A stretch of DNA of 64,000 nucleotides. It comes from an uncultured Eggerthella sp. Its GTDB lineage: Bacteria; Actinomycetota; Coriobacteriia; Coriobacteriales; Eggerthellaceae. The DNA is taken from the NCBI GenBank assembly GCA_959607715.1, contig CAUHNN010000010.1, positions 1-64,000 of the forward strand. Direction: 5' to 3'. Below, in pieces: positions 42,629 to 50,841 of the stretch (its first letter is position 1; each line of letters begins with the position of its first letter). Below the pieces are notes generated by a model. It ran no database searches, was not told the DNA's origin, and was given only the letters and a program-made list of their open reading frames with translations. The translations under genes were made by a program, and so were the position numbers.

Positions 42629-42679
42629 ATTCGAACGAATATGTGAGTAAATTGTCAAATAACTTTGTTGTGCGACAAA
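42629..42679. promoter_or_regulatory. Candidate LysR binding sites
   Basis: Two dyads in the 170 bases between the TAXI and lysR genes: ATTCG-AA-CGAAT (42629-42640) and TTTGT-N6-ACAAA (42664-42679). Both have the interrupted symmetry usual for LysR operators. Confidence 0.4.
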
Positions 42680-42702
42680 TATTCTTGGATGAAAGGGAAA
42701 GC

Positions 42703-43626
42703 ATGGCGCTCGATGGATGGGACTGGTTCATCAAACTGGCCGAAAACGAGAATTTCCGCAAAGCAGCGGAACGAATGCAGATATCCCAGCAGACGCTGAG
42801 CGCGCGCCTCGTTTCCCTTGAGAAGAGCCTCGGGGCCAAGCTCGTCGTGCGCGGTACCCCGCTTTCCCTCACCCCCGCAGGCAAGGTGTTCCTTATGTAT
42901 GCGCGCGAGCAGCGCCAGGCGCGCCTCGATATGGAGCGCGAGATCGGCGAGGTCACCGGGGGCGGCGGCGAACTCAAAGTCGGCATTTCCCACATGCGGG
43001 GCCGCTACCTCATGCCGCGTGCCGTGAGCGCTATGTCGCAGCGCCTTCCGGGGGTGAGCGTCCATTTGTCGGAAGGGACGAACCGCACGCTTCTGCGCAT
43101 GGCCGAACAGGGTGAAGTCGACGTGGTCATCGCCCGCTTCAGCAGCGCCCATCCCGGCGTCGAGGTGACGCCTCTGTACCGCGAGCGCGTCGTGCTCGCC
43201 TTGCGCGCCGATCTGCTCGAGGAGACGCTGGGGCTTCCCGTCGATCAGGCCCTCGAGAAGGTGAGGGCAGAGGGTCTATCTTGCTTGGCTTCCTGCCCCT
43301 TCGTCCTAGGCTCGGTCGACGACATCGCCGGGCGCGTGGCGTATTCCGAGCTGCGCAACGCCGGCATCAAGCCGCGTGTCGTCGCATCGAGCGAGAACCT
43401 GCCGACCCTCGTGGCCATGAGCGCCGCCGGGCTCGGCGCCGTGTTCTGCCCGACGAGCATGCTCAACATGGCCGGTGGAGCATCTGGCCTGGTGAGCATC
43501 GCCTTGTCCGAGCAGGCGATGTGCACCATCAGCCTCGGCATTCCCATGCGAGCCGCGCGTTGGGAAGCGGTCGCGACGTTTGCCGACGTGATGAAGGACA
43601 TCGCACGCGAAGAAGAGGGGAAGTAG
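42703..43626 (+). CDS. LysR family transcriptional regulator
   Basis: 307 aa. Start at the ATG at 42703 (GAAAGGGAAAGC before it), which opens the winged helix: FIKLAENENFRKAAERMQISQQTLSARLVSLEKSLG. The effector-binding domain (from about residue 90) begins GELKVGISHMRGRYLMPRAV. Divergent from the TRAP-TAXI operon and 2 bases before an MBL hydrolase gene; it probably controls one or both in response to the transported compound. Confidence 0.93.
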   Translation: MALDGWDWFIKLAENENFRKAAERMQISQQTLSARLVSLEKSLGAKLVVRGTPLSLTPAGKVFLMYAREQRQARLDMEREIGEVTGGGGELKVGISHMRGRYLMPRAVSAMSQRLPGVSVHLSEGTNRTLLRMAEQGEVDVVIARFSSAHPGVEVTPLYRERVVLALRADLLEETLGLPVDQALEKVRAEGLSCLASCPFVLGSVDDIAGRVAYSELRNAGIKPRVVASSENLPTLVAMSAAGLGAVFCPTSMLNMAGGASGLVSIALSEQAMCTISLGIPMRAARWEAVATFADVMKDIAREEEGK

Positions 43627-43628
43627 CC

Positions 43629-44660
43629 ATGGGGCAGTCATTTCAGGAAAGCGCCTTTCTCATGCCGTCCGTCTTTTCGGGTAGGCCGCGCATCGAGGAA
43701 GTGGCGCCGGAGGTCTTTCGCATCGATATGTGCGTGCCCGAAGCGCTCGGCGCCACCAATTCGTATCTGTTCAGGGCCGATGGCGTAGACGATTCCGGGC
43801 GCTCGCTCATCGTCGATGTGGGGACGAGTCAGCCTGAGACGAAGCGCTTGTTCGATTGCTCGCTTTCGGATCTGGGCGTTGCGTGGGAAGACGTCGATGT
43901 GTTCATCACCCATTTTCATTGGGATCACTGCGCGGGCCTGTCCCGCATCTCCCGCCAGGGCATGACGGTGTACGGCGGGCTCGACTCCTTCGCCGATCGG
44001 CGCGTGCCGATCATGGGGGGCCGTGCGATTGCGAAGATCGAGCGGCAGGTGAGCGCCGCTCATGGGATCGTCGACGATTTCGACGAGCGCTATTGGGAGC
44101 CGATGCGCGATAAGGGGTGGGGCGACGTTCCCTTGACCCGCTTGCATGAAGGCGACGAACTCGTCGTGGGTCGCTATCGCCTCGAGGTCCTGGAAACCCC
44201 CGGCCATGACATGAACCATCTCTGCTTGATCGATCGCCGGACGGGGCTGTTCGTCGGGGGCGATCAGGTGATGCAGGATCTCTATCCGTCGGTCCTTCTC
44301 GAATCAGACGTTGATCAGGTCGCTTACTACTTCGAAACCATGGAGCGGCTTTCCCGCCTGAAGTCCGATCTGGTCCTGTGCGGCCACGGAAGGGAATGCA
44401 CCGACCTTTCAGCTCGTTGCGCGCAGATCGTTTCCCACCTCGAGCGTCAGCTCGATGATTTCTTGGAATTGTGCGGCAATGGCTGCACGGATCCCGGCGA
44501 ACTGGCGTATCTGTCGACGCATCGGCCGCGTCGTACTCCCTGGGAGGAGCGTAGCGTGTTCGGGCGTTGCGCTCTGCTCGGTCAGACCATGGCGTTCCTC
44601 AAGCATTTCGTCGTCACCGGGGATCTGCCCGACGTCTATGAGCTTACCTTGTTGAAGTGA
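43629..44660 (+). CDS. Metallo-beta-lactamase-fold hydrolase
   Basis: 343 aa. The zinc motif HFHWDH is at residues 95-100, with further ligands in PGHDMNH and GGDQVM. The N-terminus (RIDMCVPEALGATNSYLFRADG) and a C-terminal helical part of about 80 residues place it among the larger MBL hydrolases related to glyoxalase II and arylsulfatase-like enzymes. It is translationally coupled to the lysR gene, so it may act on the compound that the LysR protein senses and the TRAP system imports. Confidence 0.88.
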   Translation: MGQSFQESAFLMPSVFSGRPRIEEVAPEVFRIDMCVPEALGATNSYLFRADGVDDSGRSLIVDVGTSQPETKRLFDCSLSDLGVAWEDVDVFITHFHWDHCAGLSRISRQGMTVYGGLDSFADRRVPIMGGRAIAKIERQVSAAHGIVDDFDERYWEPMRDKGWGDVPLTRLHEGDELVVGRYRLEVLETPGHDMNHLCLIDRRTGLFVGGDQVMQDLYPSVLLESDVDQVAYYFETMERLSRLKSDLVLCGHGRECTDLSARCAQIVSHLERQLDDFLELCGNGCTDPGELAYLSTHRPRRTPWEERSVFGRCALLGQTMAFLKHFVVTGDLPDVYELTLLK

Positions 44661-44772
44661 GGGCCGTTGCGCCGCTGCTGAAGCCCACGACGCCGATCAC
44701 CCAATCGATCTGCCGATTCGCTTGCATGCTCCTAGACTCGAGGTAGGGAGAATGAGTAAAGGAGGTTGGATC

Positions 44773-45264
44773 ATGAAAAGCCTCGTAGCCTACTTCTCAT
44801 GGTCGGGCGCCACGCGTGGCTTGGCGCAGGACATCGCTCGCAAGACGGGATCCGATCTGTTCGAGATCGCCCCATCATCCGAGTATTCGCGCGACTACAA
44901 CAGCGTCATGGAAGAATCCGAACGTGAGGTGAAGAATCACGTTCTGCGCCCCATCGACGATTCCGCGCTCGACTTCAGCGCTTACGACATCATTTACGTG
45001 GGGACTCCTGTATGGTGGGGGACGATGGCTCCGCCGATCGCTTCGTTTCTTGACGAGCACGAATGGGTCGGCAAGGTGGTGATGCCCTTCTGCACCCATG
45101 GCGGCGGCGGAAAGACCTTCACCGAGAAAGACATGAAGAAGCTGTTCGGGGGAGCCGATGTTCGACCGATGTTCGTCTCTCGCTCGCGCGATCATCGCGC
45201 CGACGAAGCGAAGCTCGACGCCTGGTTGATCAAGAACGGTTGCGCAGCAGCCGTAAGCGCCTAG
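44773..45264 (+). CDS. Flavodoxin
   Basis: 163 aa FMN protein. The phosphate loop is SLVAYFSWSGATRG, the second FMN region YVGTPVWWGTMAPP, and the third PFCTHGGGG. This is the flavodoxin_4/YSIRK-free group with NAD(P)H-dependent members, common in anaerobes. GTAAAGGAGGTTGG precedes the ATG at 44773; an upstream ATG at 44722 is less good. Single gene with a terminator. Confidence 0.92.
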   Translation: MKSLVAYFSWSGATRGLAQDIARKTGSDLFEIAPSSEYSRDYNSVMEESEREVKNHVLRPIDDSALDFSAYDIIYVGTPVWWGTMAPPIASFLDEHEWVGKVVMPFCTHGGGGKTFTEKDMKKLFGGADVRPMFVSRSRDHRADEAKLDAWLIKNGCAAAVSA

Positions 45265-45270
45265 ATGAAG

Positions 45271-45300
45271 AGAAGGAGCCCCATCGGTGGGGTTCCTTCT
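45271..45300. terminator. Terminator between flavodoxin and UspA-fusion genes
   Basis: 13-bp stem with one G-T pair (45271-45283 with 45288-45300), loop TCGG, between convergent genes. The T-tract is weak on the plus strand. Confidence 0.7.
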
Positions 45301-45304
45301 GGTT

Positions 45305-45994
45305 CTATTTGACGATCAGCACCGGGCAACTTGTGTGCTCGGCCACCTCGCGGCTCACGCTTCCAAGCAGTTTTTCCTTCAGCCCGCTCAGGCCGCGCGA
45401 TCCGATGACAACGAGGTTCGCATCGGATCGGTTGGCGGCGTTGACGATGGTCGTCGCCGGGTCGCCTCCTCGCACCGTTTCGATCGCGCGGACATCGGCC
45501 TTCTCGAGGATGGCTCTCGCCGCTGCGGTTGCCTTGGATGCCTTTTCCTTGTCGGCGTTCGACGAGGTTTTCATCACCGAGATCACCTCCACGTGCTCGG
45601 AACGGGAAAGGTCCATGGTGCTCGTTGCGAAGGAAACCGCGTCAAGCGATGGGCGCGAGCCGTCGGTGGCGATGATCACGGTCTCGACCGACGGAGTGAA
45701 GTCGCTTTCGATGCTCTTCTCCAGGCGCTGGGCGTCAAGGCGGCGGTTGCGGAAGTAGACGGCCCAGTTGGCCGCCAAGAAGACCAGGTTTATCAGGTAG
45801 ACGATGAGGACCCAGTTGATGGTGTCGGAGCAGATCTTCGCCGCGATGCCGGCAAGGTATCCCGCAGTGATCAGCAGGATGAATTGCCAGCTGGTGCCCG
45901 CCGCAGTGCCCGCCTTGAAGTTCTTGTATGCGTTAAGCGGCCACGACAGGCCAAAGCAGGTGAGCATGGCCGCTTCGAGAATCTGTCCGATCAT
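45305..45994 (-). CDS. Membrane protein: 3-TM PQ-loop-like module fused to universal stress domain
   Basis: 229 aa. Residues 1-85 form three membrane helices (MLTCFGLSWPLNAYKNFKAG, then a GYLAGI helix and INWVLIVYLINLVFLA), a module of SemiSWEET/PQ-loop type known as a free-standing protein in Firmicutes, ending FRNRRLD. Residues 100-229 are a UspA domain: VIIATDGSRPSLDA at the start and VVIGSRGLSGLKEKLLGSVS with the ATP-binding G-2x-G-9x-G(S) pattern. The fusion puts a nucleotide-binding stress domain on the inner face of the membrane. Start at 45994 behind AGAGGAAC. Confidence 0.82.
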   Translation of the reverse strand: MIGQILEAAMLTCFGLSWPLNAYKNFKAGTAAGTSWQFILLITAGYLAGIAAKICSDTINWVLIVYLINLVFLAANWAVYFRNRRLDAQRLEKSIESDFTPSVETVIIATDGSRPSLDAVSFATSTMDLSRSEHVEVISVMKTSSNADKEKASKATAAARAILEKADVRAIETVRGGDPATTIVNAANRSDANLVVIGSRGLSGLKEKLLGSVSREVAEHTSCPVLIVK

Positions 45995-46251
45995 GGGTTC
46001 CTCTTCGCTTTCATCGATCGACGTTCGCCGCGCTTCTTCGGGTCGGCGCGGCACTGTTCATTCAGCAATCGATCATAGCCCTTCTCGTGACGCGTGTCCT
46101 AACGGTTTTGGGAAATCGATAGCGCGTCCACTTCGCATGCGGGTCGCTCCTCGCGGCATTCGGACGTTTTGCCCAAGCGCAGAAGCGGCCGGGAGGATGG
46201 TGCGGTATCGTGTGAAGCTATGGAAAAACGTCTCGGGAAAGGGATCGAACG

Positions 46252-47112
46252 ATGAACAACGAATGCATGTCATCTGTCGATGAGCTGAAGCGCTCCATCG
46301 TCCAGGCGGTAGGCGATGTGCGCGAGAGCAAGCCCCTCGTGGGCTCCCTGACCAATGCCGTCACGATGGATTTCGTCGCAAACGCCCAGTTGGCGATCGG
46401 GGCATCTGCGGCGATGGTGTACCTTGCCGACGAGGCCGAGTGCCTTGTCGCCGCAGGGAGCTCGTTCTACGTGAACATGGGTACGTTGCTGCCGTTGCAC
46501 GCCGAATCGATCGTCGCCGCCGGCCGTGCTTCCCATGAGGCGGGAAAGCCCTGGGTCCTCGATCCGGTCGGTATCGGCATCGGCACGCTTCGCACCTCGA
46601 TTCTCGCCGAGCTCAAGCGCTTCAGGCCTACGATCGTGCGAGCCAACGCCTCGGAGGTCATCGCCCTTGCCGATCTCTGGGGGCTCGAATCCGTTCCCGA
46701 TGCCCTGTCGCGTCCGCGCGGGGTGGATTCCACCGACGACGTCTCGGTGGCTGCGGCTTCTGCCGTCGCGATAGCTCGCTGGACGGGCGGCGCCGTCGCC
46801 GTTTCGGGGCGCGACGACCTCGTCACCGACGGTTCGGCGATCGTCACGCTTTCCGGCGGCAGTCCCCTCATGGAGAAGGTGACGGGCTTCGGCTGCTCGT
46901 TGGGCGGTGTCGCCGCGTCGTACGCCGCTATCGCCGATCCGTTCGTCGCCGCTCTCGCCGCTTCGGCGCACTACGACGTCGCCGGCGTTCGTGCCGAGCA
47001 GGGTGCTTCGGCTCCGGCTTCGTTCAAGGTCGCTTTCATCGACGAGCTGTACCGCCTCTCCGCCGACGAGATCGCCGCCTGCCCGCTTTCCCTCGAAAGG
47101 ACGATTCGATGA
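46252..47112 (+). CDS. thiM: Hydroxyethylthiazole kinase
   Basis: 286 aa. Phosphorylates the thiazole alcohol for thiamin salvage. Typical segments are SLTNAVTMDFVANAQLAIGASAAM, WVLDPVGIG, IVRANASEVIAL and the catalytic TGFGCSLGG, where Cys is in the anion hole (often TGCG or GTGC in others). It overlaps the next gene by ATGA. No thiamin riboswitch was found in the 250 bases upstream. The start at 46252 is one of several close ATGs. Confidence 0.92.
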   Translation: MNNECMSSVDELKRSIVQAVGDVRESKPLVGSLTNAVTMDFVANAQLAIGASAAMVYLADEAECLVAAGSSFYVNMGTLLPLHAESIVAAGRASHEAGKPWVLDPVGIGIGTLRTSILAELKRFRPTIVRANASEVIALADLWGLESVPDALSRPRGVDSTDDVSVAAASAVAIARWTGGAVAVSGRDDLVTDGSAIVTLSGGSPLMEKVTGFGCSLGGVAASYAAIADPFVAALAASAHYDVAGVRAEQGASAPASFKVAFIDELYRLSADEIAACPLSLERTIR

Positions 47113-47429
47113 ATACGCTCGTTGCCGTTGCCATCGCCCCTTTCGGCGAAGGCGAGGAGCTTTCCGCACACGTTGCCGAAGTCGTCCGCGTCATACGTGA
47201 GTCGGGTCTGCCCAGCAAGACCTATTCGATGTTCACGGAAATCGAAGGGGAGTGGGACGAGGTCATGAAAGTCGTCAAAGATGCCACGTTCGTCTTGGCT
47301 GAGCGGGGTATTCGGACAGAGGTGGTGTTGAAGGCCGATATCCGTCCCGGCTACACCGACACGATGAATCGCAAGGTGGCGCGTCTGGACGAGGCCCTTG
47401 AGAAGCAGGAGGGAAATGAGCATGCGTGA
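47109..47429 (+). CDS. MTH1187/YkoF-type thiamin-binding protein
   Basis: 106 aa. VAVAIAPFGEGEELSAHVAEVVRVIRESGL and YSMFTEIEGEWDEVMKVVKDA are the MTH1187 (DUF77) fold, related to half of YkoF, which binds thiamin or its pyrimidine part. Sitting between thiM and thiE, with overlap on both sides, it probably binds a thiamin precursor and keeps it available in the cell. A regulatory role is also possible. Confidence 0.88.
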   Translation: MNTLVAVAIAPFGEGEELSAHVAEVVRVIRESGLPSKTYSMFTEIEGEWDEVMKVVKDATFVLAERGIRTEVVLKADIRPGYTDTMNRKVARLDEALEKQEGNEHA

Positions 47430-48105
47430 AAAACTCGACATTTCCGCGTATCTGGTCCTTGGACCGGAGAACACGCTCGGTCGTTCGGTTTCGTCGGTGA
47501 TCGGCGATGCGCTCGATGCGGGGTTCACCTGCATCCAGATCCGCTCGAAGGAATGCTCGGCCCGCGAGCTGATGGAACTTCTTTCGCAGGCTGCCGATAC
47601 GATCGCCTCGCGCGGCAAATCCGATTCCGTCGCGCTGCTCGTCGACGATCGCCTCGATGTGGCGTATGCCTGTCGCCGTGCCGGCGTCAAGGTCGATGGG
47701 GTGCATGTGGGTCAGAGCGACGTTCCGGTCGAGGCGTGTCGCGCATTGCTCGGGCCTGACGCCATCGTCGGGTTGTCGGCCCGTGCTTCCGAGATGCTTG
47801 AATACGTGAAGACGGCCGACGTGAGCGGCGTCGACTACTTCGGCGTCGGTCCGCTCCATGAAACGCAGACGAAGCCCGACTGCGGCGTGGACGACGAGGG
47901 GAACCTGATCGTCAAGACGCTTGACGACATCGCGGATCTTCATCGGGTGAGCCCGGTTCCGATCGTCGTCGGCGGCGGGGTAAAAGCTGGTGATCTACCT
48001 GCACTCAAGAAGACGGGAGCGGAAGGCTTCTTCGTTGTATCGGCTGTCTGCTCGGCCCCCGATCCTGGTACTGCGGCGCGGGAGCTTGTTTCCGCCTGGA
48101 GCTAA
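47422..48105 (+). CDS. thiE: Thiamin-phosphate synthase
   Basis: 227 aa TIM barrel that joins hydroxymethylpyrimidine pyrophosphate and thiazole phosphate. IQIRSKECSARELM, LLVDDRLDVAYACRRAGVKVDGVHVGQSDVP and VDYFGVGPLHETQTKPD are ThiE signatures; VVGGGVKAGDLPALKKTGAEGF binds the phosphate. AGGAGG at 47407-47412 suits the ATG at 47422 better than the one at 47416. ThiD is not in this cluster, so the pyrimidine comes from elsewhere. Confidence 0.93.
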   Translation: MREKLDISAYLVLGPENTLGRSVSSVIGDALDAGFTCIQIRSKECSARELMELLSQAADTIASRGKSDSVALLVDDRLDVAYACRRAGVKVDGVHVGQSDVPVEACRALLGPDAIVGLSARASEMLEYVKTADVSGVDYFGVGPLHETQTKPDCGVDDEGNLIVKTLDDIADLHRVSPVPIVVGGGVKAGDLPALKKTGAEGFFVVSAVCSAPDPGTAARELVSAWS

Positions 48106-48123
48106 ATGAACGGTATTCCGTCC

Positions 48124-48163
48124 ATGCCCTGCTCGCCGAAAGCGAGCAGGGCATTATTTTTCT
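48124..48163. terminator. Terminator between thiE and tetR genes
   Basis: 13-bp perfect stem (ATGCCCTGCTCGC/GCGAGCAGGGCAT), loop CGAAA, then TTATTTTT. Its 3' end touches the stop of the convergent tetR gene. Confidence 0.93.
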
Positions 48164-48735
48164 TCGGGGAGGTACAAGGCGCGTTCGAGCAGCACGAAAA
48201 GGGTGGGGTCGATTTCCTCGTTGCGCATACAGGCGAGAAGCGATTCCCAGGTGAAGCGGCAGACGCCCTCGACGGTCAGAGGGCCGTTTTCCTGGAAGAG
48301 CCGCGGGTCGATGCGCGGATCGCGCAGGAGGATGTGGGCAAGGCCGTTTTGGATGTGCTTGAAGTAGCGCTCTTCCTTGCGAAGGCCGGCGTCGATGCTT
48401 TTTTTATCGAGCGCGGCGAGTTGGACGAGCCACGTTTCTTGGAAGTCGGTAACGGCTTCGTGGAGTTCGTTGGAAAGGCGCCGGCAAAAATCGACGAAGC
48501 CCTCTCCGTCGAGGGCGATCATCGCTTTGGCGGGTATCGCGTCATGCCAATAGAGCGCGACGACTTCGGAAACCAGGTCGGCTTTGGTGGGGAAGTAGTT
48601 GTACAGTGACCCGACGGAAACTCCGCAGGCGTTCGCGACGCTGCGCATGTTCACGTGTTCGAGCCCCTCATCGCAGGCCAGGGAGAAGGCTGCGTCGAGG
48701 ATGTGCTGCTTGTCTATGATGGCTTTGTTTCCCAT
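48154..48735 (-). CDS. TetR family regulator
   Basis: 193 aa. The N-terminal HTH is ILDAAFSLACDEGLEHVNMRSVANACGVSVGSLYNYFPTK, followed by a helical ligand domain of unknown specificity. It is divergent from an HsmA-like membrane protein gene, with two palindromes between them that are likely its own operators. Confidence 0.92.
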   Translation of the reverse strand: MGNKAIIDKQHILDAAFSLACDEGLEHVNMRSVANACGVSVGSLYNYFPTKADLVSEVVALYWHDAIPAKAMIALDGEGFVDFCRRLSNELHEAVTDFQETWLVQLAALDKKSIDAGLRKEERYFKHIQNGLAHILLRDPRIDPRLFQENGPLTVEGVCRFTWESLLACMRNEEIDPTLFVLLERALYLPEEK

Positions 48736-48813
48736 TGGTCTACCTTGCTCGATGTGGGCAGTCTGAATTCTAACGCATGAATTGTGAACGATTCTTGTGC
48801 CTCGGCATTCCCC

Positions 48814-48877
48814 TTGCGTATTCGATTCTTCTCGTTAAAATGAACATTGTTCAATAATGAACAATGTTCAATATTGA
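48814..48877 (+). promoter_or_regulatory. Promoter with twin palindromic operators (tetR/hsmA region)
   Basis: TTGCGT (48814-48819), 16 bases, TAAAAT (48836-48841). Directly after come TGAACATTGTTCA (48841-48853) and TGAACAATGTTCA (48858-48870), each a perfect 6+1+6 palindrome and each the reverse complement of the other, four bases apart, then TCAATATTGA (48868-48877). This covers the transcription start, as expected for TetR repression. Confidence 0.8.
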
Positions 48878-48905
48878 TACAAGAAACCAAAGGGAGTGGG
48901 ATCTT

Positions 48906-49391
48906 ATGAGTATGGAATTGATCGCGGCGGTCGTGGCCATCACGTCGGCATTGGCCTTCTATACCATCGGCGTATTCTCCGAGCGTAAACTCGGTTACCT
49001 GAAGCGTTCGCATCTCGTGTTCTTCTGGCTCGGTTTGGTGTGCGACACCACTGGCACGATGATCATGTCGAACATCGCGCAGGCTTCGGGCGGATCGGGC
49101 ATGGGGATCCATGCGGTGACGGGAATGCTGGCCATCGTTTTGATGCTGATCCATGCTACGTGGGCGACGGGCGTCTACCTGAAGGGCAGCGATCGCATGC
49201 GCACCTTCTTCCATCGTTTCAGCAGCATCGTGTGGCTCGTTTGGCTGGTCCCTTACATCATCGGAATGCTCGTGGGAATCCCGGCTATACACCTTCTTCC
49301 CGTGTGCGCCATCGGCACGAGCGTGATCGTGGTGACGCTGTTCGCTATCTTCATGTTGCGCACGCCTCGTTCGAAGAAGCATCAACACTAA
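48906..49391 (+). CDS. HsmA-like (TIGR03987) integral membrane protein
   Basis: 161 aa with five membrane helices. YTIGVFSERKLGYLKRSHLVFFWLGLVCDTTGTMIM is the family signature; His residues lie in HAVTGMLAIVLMLIHATWA and FFHRFSS. The C. difficile member HsmA binds heme and guards against heme and oxidants; there the regulator is of the MarR family, here it is TetR. GGGAGTGGG precedes the ATG at 48906. Heme binding here is inference from the family. Confidence 0.8.
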   Translation: MSMELIAAVVAITSALAFYTIGVFSERKLGYLKRSHLVFFWLGLVCDTTGTMIMSNIAQASGGSGMGIHAVTGMLAIVLMLIHATWATGVYLKGSDRMRTFFHRFSSIVWLVWLVPYIIGMLVGIPAIHLLPVCAIGTSVIVVTLFAIFMLRTPRSKKHQH

Positions 49392-49434
49392 GGATTGGAC
49401 GGGCCCCATGGGGAAGAGGGGCCTTCCTTCTCGG

Positions 49435-49473
49435 AGCGCAGACCGCCAAGCTCGGTCTGCGCTTTTCTTTTTC
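49435..49473 (+). terminator. Terminator of the HsmA-like gene
   Basis: 11-bp perfect stem (AGCGCAGACCG/CGGTCTGCGCT), 7-base loop, then TTTCTTTTT. Confidence 0.92.
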
Positions 49474-49572
49474 CCGTAGCCTCTCGCCGCAGGGGGAAAA
49501 GACGGGGCTTCATGCGGCGTCATCGAGTACAATCGACGCAACTTGCCTACGTTCATGAAGGGGAGGTTCGTC

Positions 49573-49980
49573 ATGAAGGGGAATCTAAAGCAGCGAATCT
49601 GGGGGGCTGTCGGTTTGATCTGCTTTGCCCTAGGCGCCTTCGGCGCGTTCGTGCCCCTGTTTCCCACCACCCCGTTTCTCCTGTTGGCGAGCTTCTGTTT
49701 CGTGCGCAGCTCGCCTCGGCTCAACGAATGGTTCGAGGGGACAGAGCTGTATCGGCGTTTCTTCGCGAACTATATTTCCCGTCGCGCCATGACCGTAGCC
49801 GAAAAGGCGAAGATCATCCTCCCCGTTACCGTGCTCCTTGCGATCTCCTTTGCGGTGATGGGCGACGTGCCCGTTGGCAGGGCCGTGGTCACCATTGTGT
49901 GGGTTGCGCATCTCGTGTACTTCGGGGCCGTGGTCAAGACGGCTCGCTCTGAAGGAGAGCCTTCTCGCCGCGTTCGTTAG
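49573..49980 (+). CDS. DUF454 family inner membrane protein (YbaN-like)
   Basis: 135 aa with about four membrane helices. IWGAVGLICFALGAFGAFVPLFPTTPFLLLASFCFVRSSPRL is the DUF454 hallmark (G-x-x-x-P-L-x-P-T-T-P-F-L-L-L). GGGAGGTTCGTC precedes the ATG at 49573. Function of the family is unknown. Convergent with the nitrilase-like gene, 17 bases apart. Confidence 0.88.
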   Translation: MKGNLKQRIWGAVGLICFALGAFGAFVPLFPTTPFLLLASFCFVRSSPRLNEWFEGTELYRRFFANYISRRAMTVAEKAKIILPVTVLLAISFAVMGDVPVGRAVVTIVWVAHLVYFGAVVKTARSEGEPSRRVR

Positions 49981-49997
49981 CGCGTGGCGCCGTTCCC

Positions 49998-50780
49998 TCA
50001 GTACAGATCCACTCGTCGGTGGGAAAGAGCGGGCATGGCGGTGCGCGTTTTCGCCACGAGGCTGCTATCGATCGAGGCCACGGCCAGCCCGTTGCCGTGG
50101 ATGCTCGGCTTCACCTCGCGTCCGAGGGGATCGAAGACGCAGCACGACCCGACGCAGCCTTCGTCGGGTCGACTCAATCCAGCGACGTACATGCCGTTTT
50201 CGATGGCGCGCGCCTTCAATAGCGCGATCCACTGATCTTGTTTGCAGGGGCCGTCGACCCAGGCGGCGGGGAAGACCATCATCTCCGCCCCGTCGAGCGC
50301 GGCTGCTCGCGCCACTTCGGGGAATCGCAGGTCGTAGCAGATTCCCATGCCCAGCGTGCAGAAGGGCGTGGCAATGGGGGAGAAGAGGCGATCGCCTGCC
50401 TGCATGCGCGATGATTCCCTAATCGCCCCGGCGTCGAAAAGATGCGTTTTGCGGTAGGTGCCGCGGATGGTTCCCGCTTCGTCGATGATGGCGGCCGTGT
50501 TGTAGGGCGGTCCTTCTGGTGCCCGCTCGTTCATCGTGACGATAAGCCAGATGGCATGGTGCTGCGCGATTGCGCGCATGGCCGCCATGAACGGTCCCTC
50601 GAGTGTTTCCGCCGCGTCGGCGAAGTGGGTTGGCTCGAGGAGCAGCGAGGTCATGAGCCCTTCGGGGAAGATGAGGACGTCGACGCCGAGCGCGGCGGCG
50701 CGTCGTGCGGTTGCGTCGACGAGTGCGACGGTGTCTCCGTCGTTAGGGCGCGGTTGCGATGCGAGGCCGAGACGGAACAT
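49998..50780 (-). CDS. Carbon-nitrogen hydrolase (nitrilase superfamily)
   Basis: 260 aa. The Glu-Lys-Cys triad is intact: Glu40 in LIFPEG, Lys111 in YRKTHLFD and Cys148 in GICYDLRFPE. The sequence is of the omega-amidase/NIT group, which deaminates alpha-ketoglutaramate or related amides, but the substrate cannot be fixed. GAAGAAAGGACCGCCC precedes the ATG. It lies 61 bases after the CDF transporter gene on the same strand. Confidence 0.9.
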   Translation of the reverse strand: MFRLGLASQPRPNDGDTVALVDATARRAAALGVDVLIFPEGLMTSLLLEPTHFADAAETLEGPFMAAMRAIAQHHAIWLIVTMNERAPEGPPYNTAAIIDEAGTIRGTYRKTHLFDAGAIRESSRMQAGDRLFSPIATPFCTLGMGICYDLRFPEVARAAALDGAEMMVFPAAWVDGPCKQDQWIALLKARAIENGMYVAGLSRPDEGCVGSCCVFDPLGREVKPSIHGNGLAVASIDSSLVAKTRTAMPALSHRRVDLY

Positions 50781-50841
50781 GGGCGGTCCTTTCTTCTCGA
50801 AGGGGGGGCGGAGGAACGGGCAAACGTGAGGCGGCGTTGCT

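Noticed and set aside
46079..46251. Possible thiamin (THI box) riboswitch before thiM
   Set aside because: Neither CTGAGA nor the ACCTGAT...GGATAATGCC parts of the aptamer are present.
48841..48870. LexA boxes in the tetR/hsmA promoter
   Set aside because: GAAC and GTTC are 3 bases apart, not 4, and the twin-palindrome layout next to a TetR gene fits a TetR operator better.
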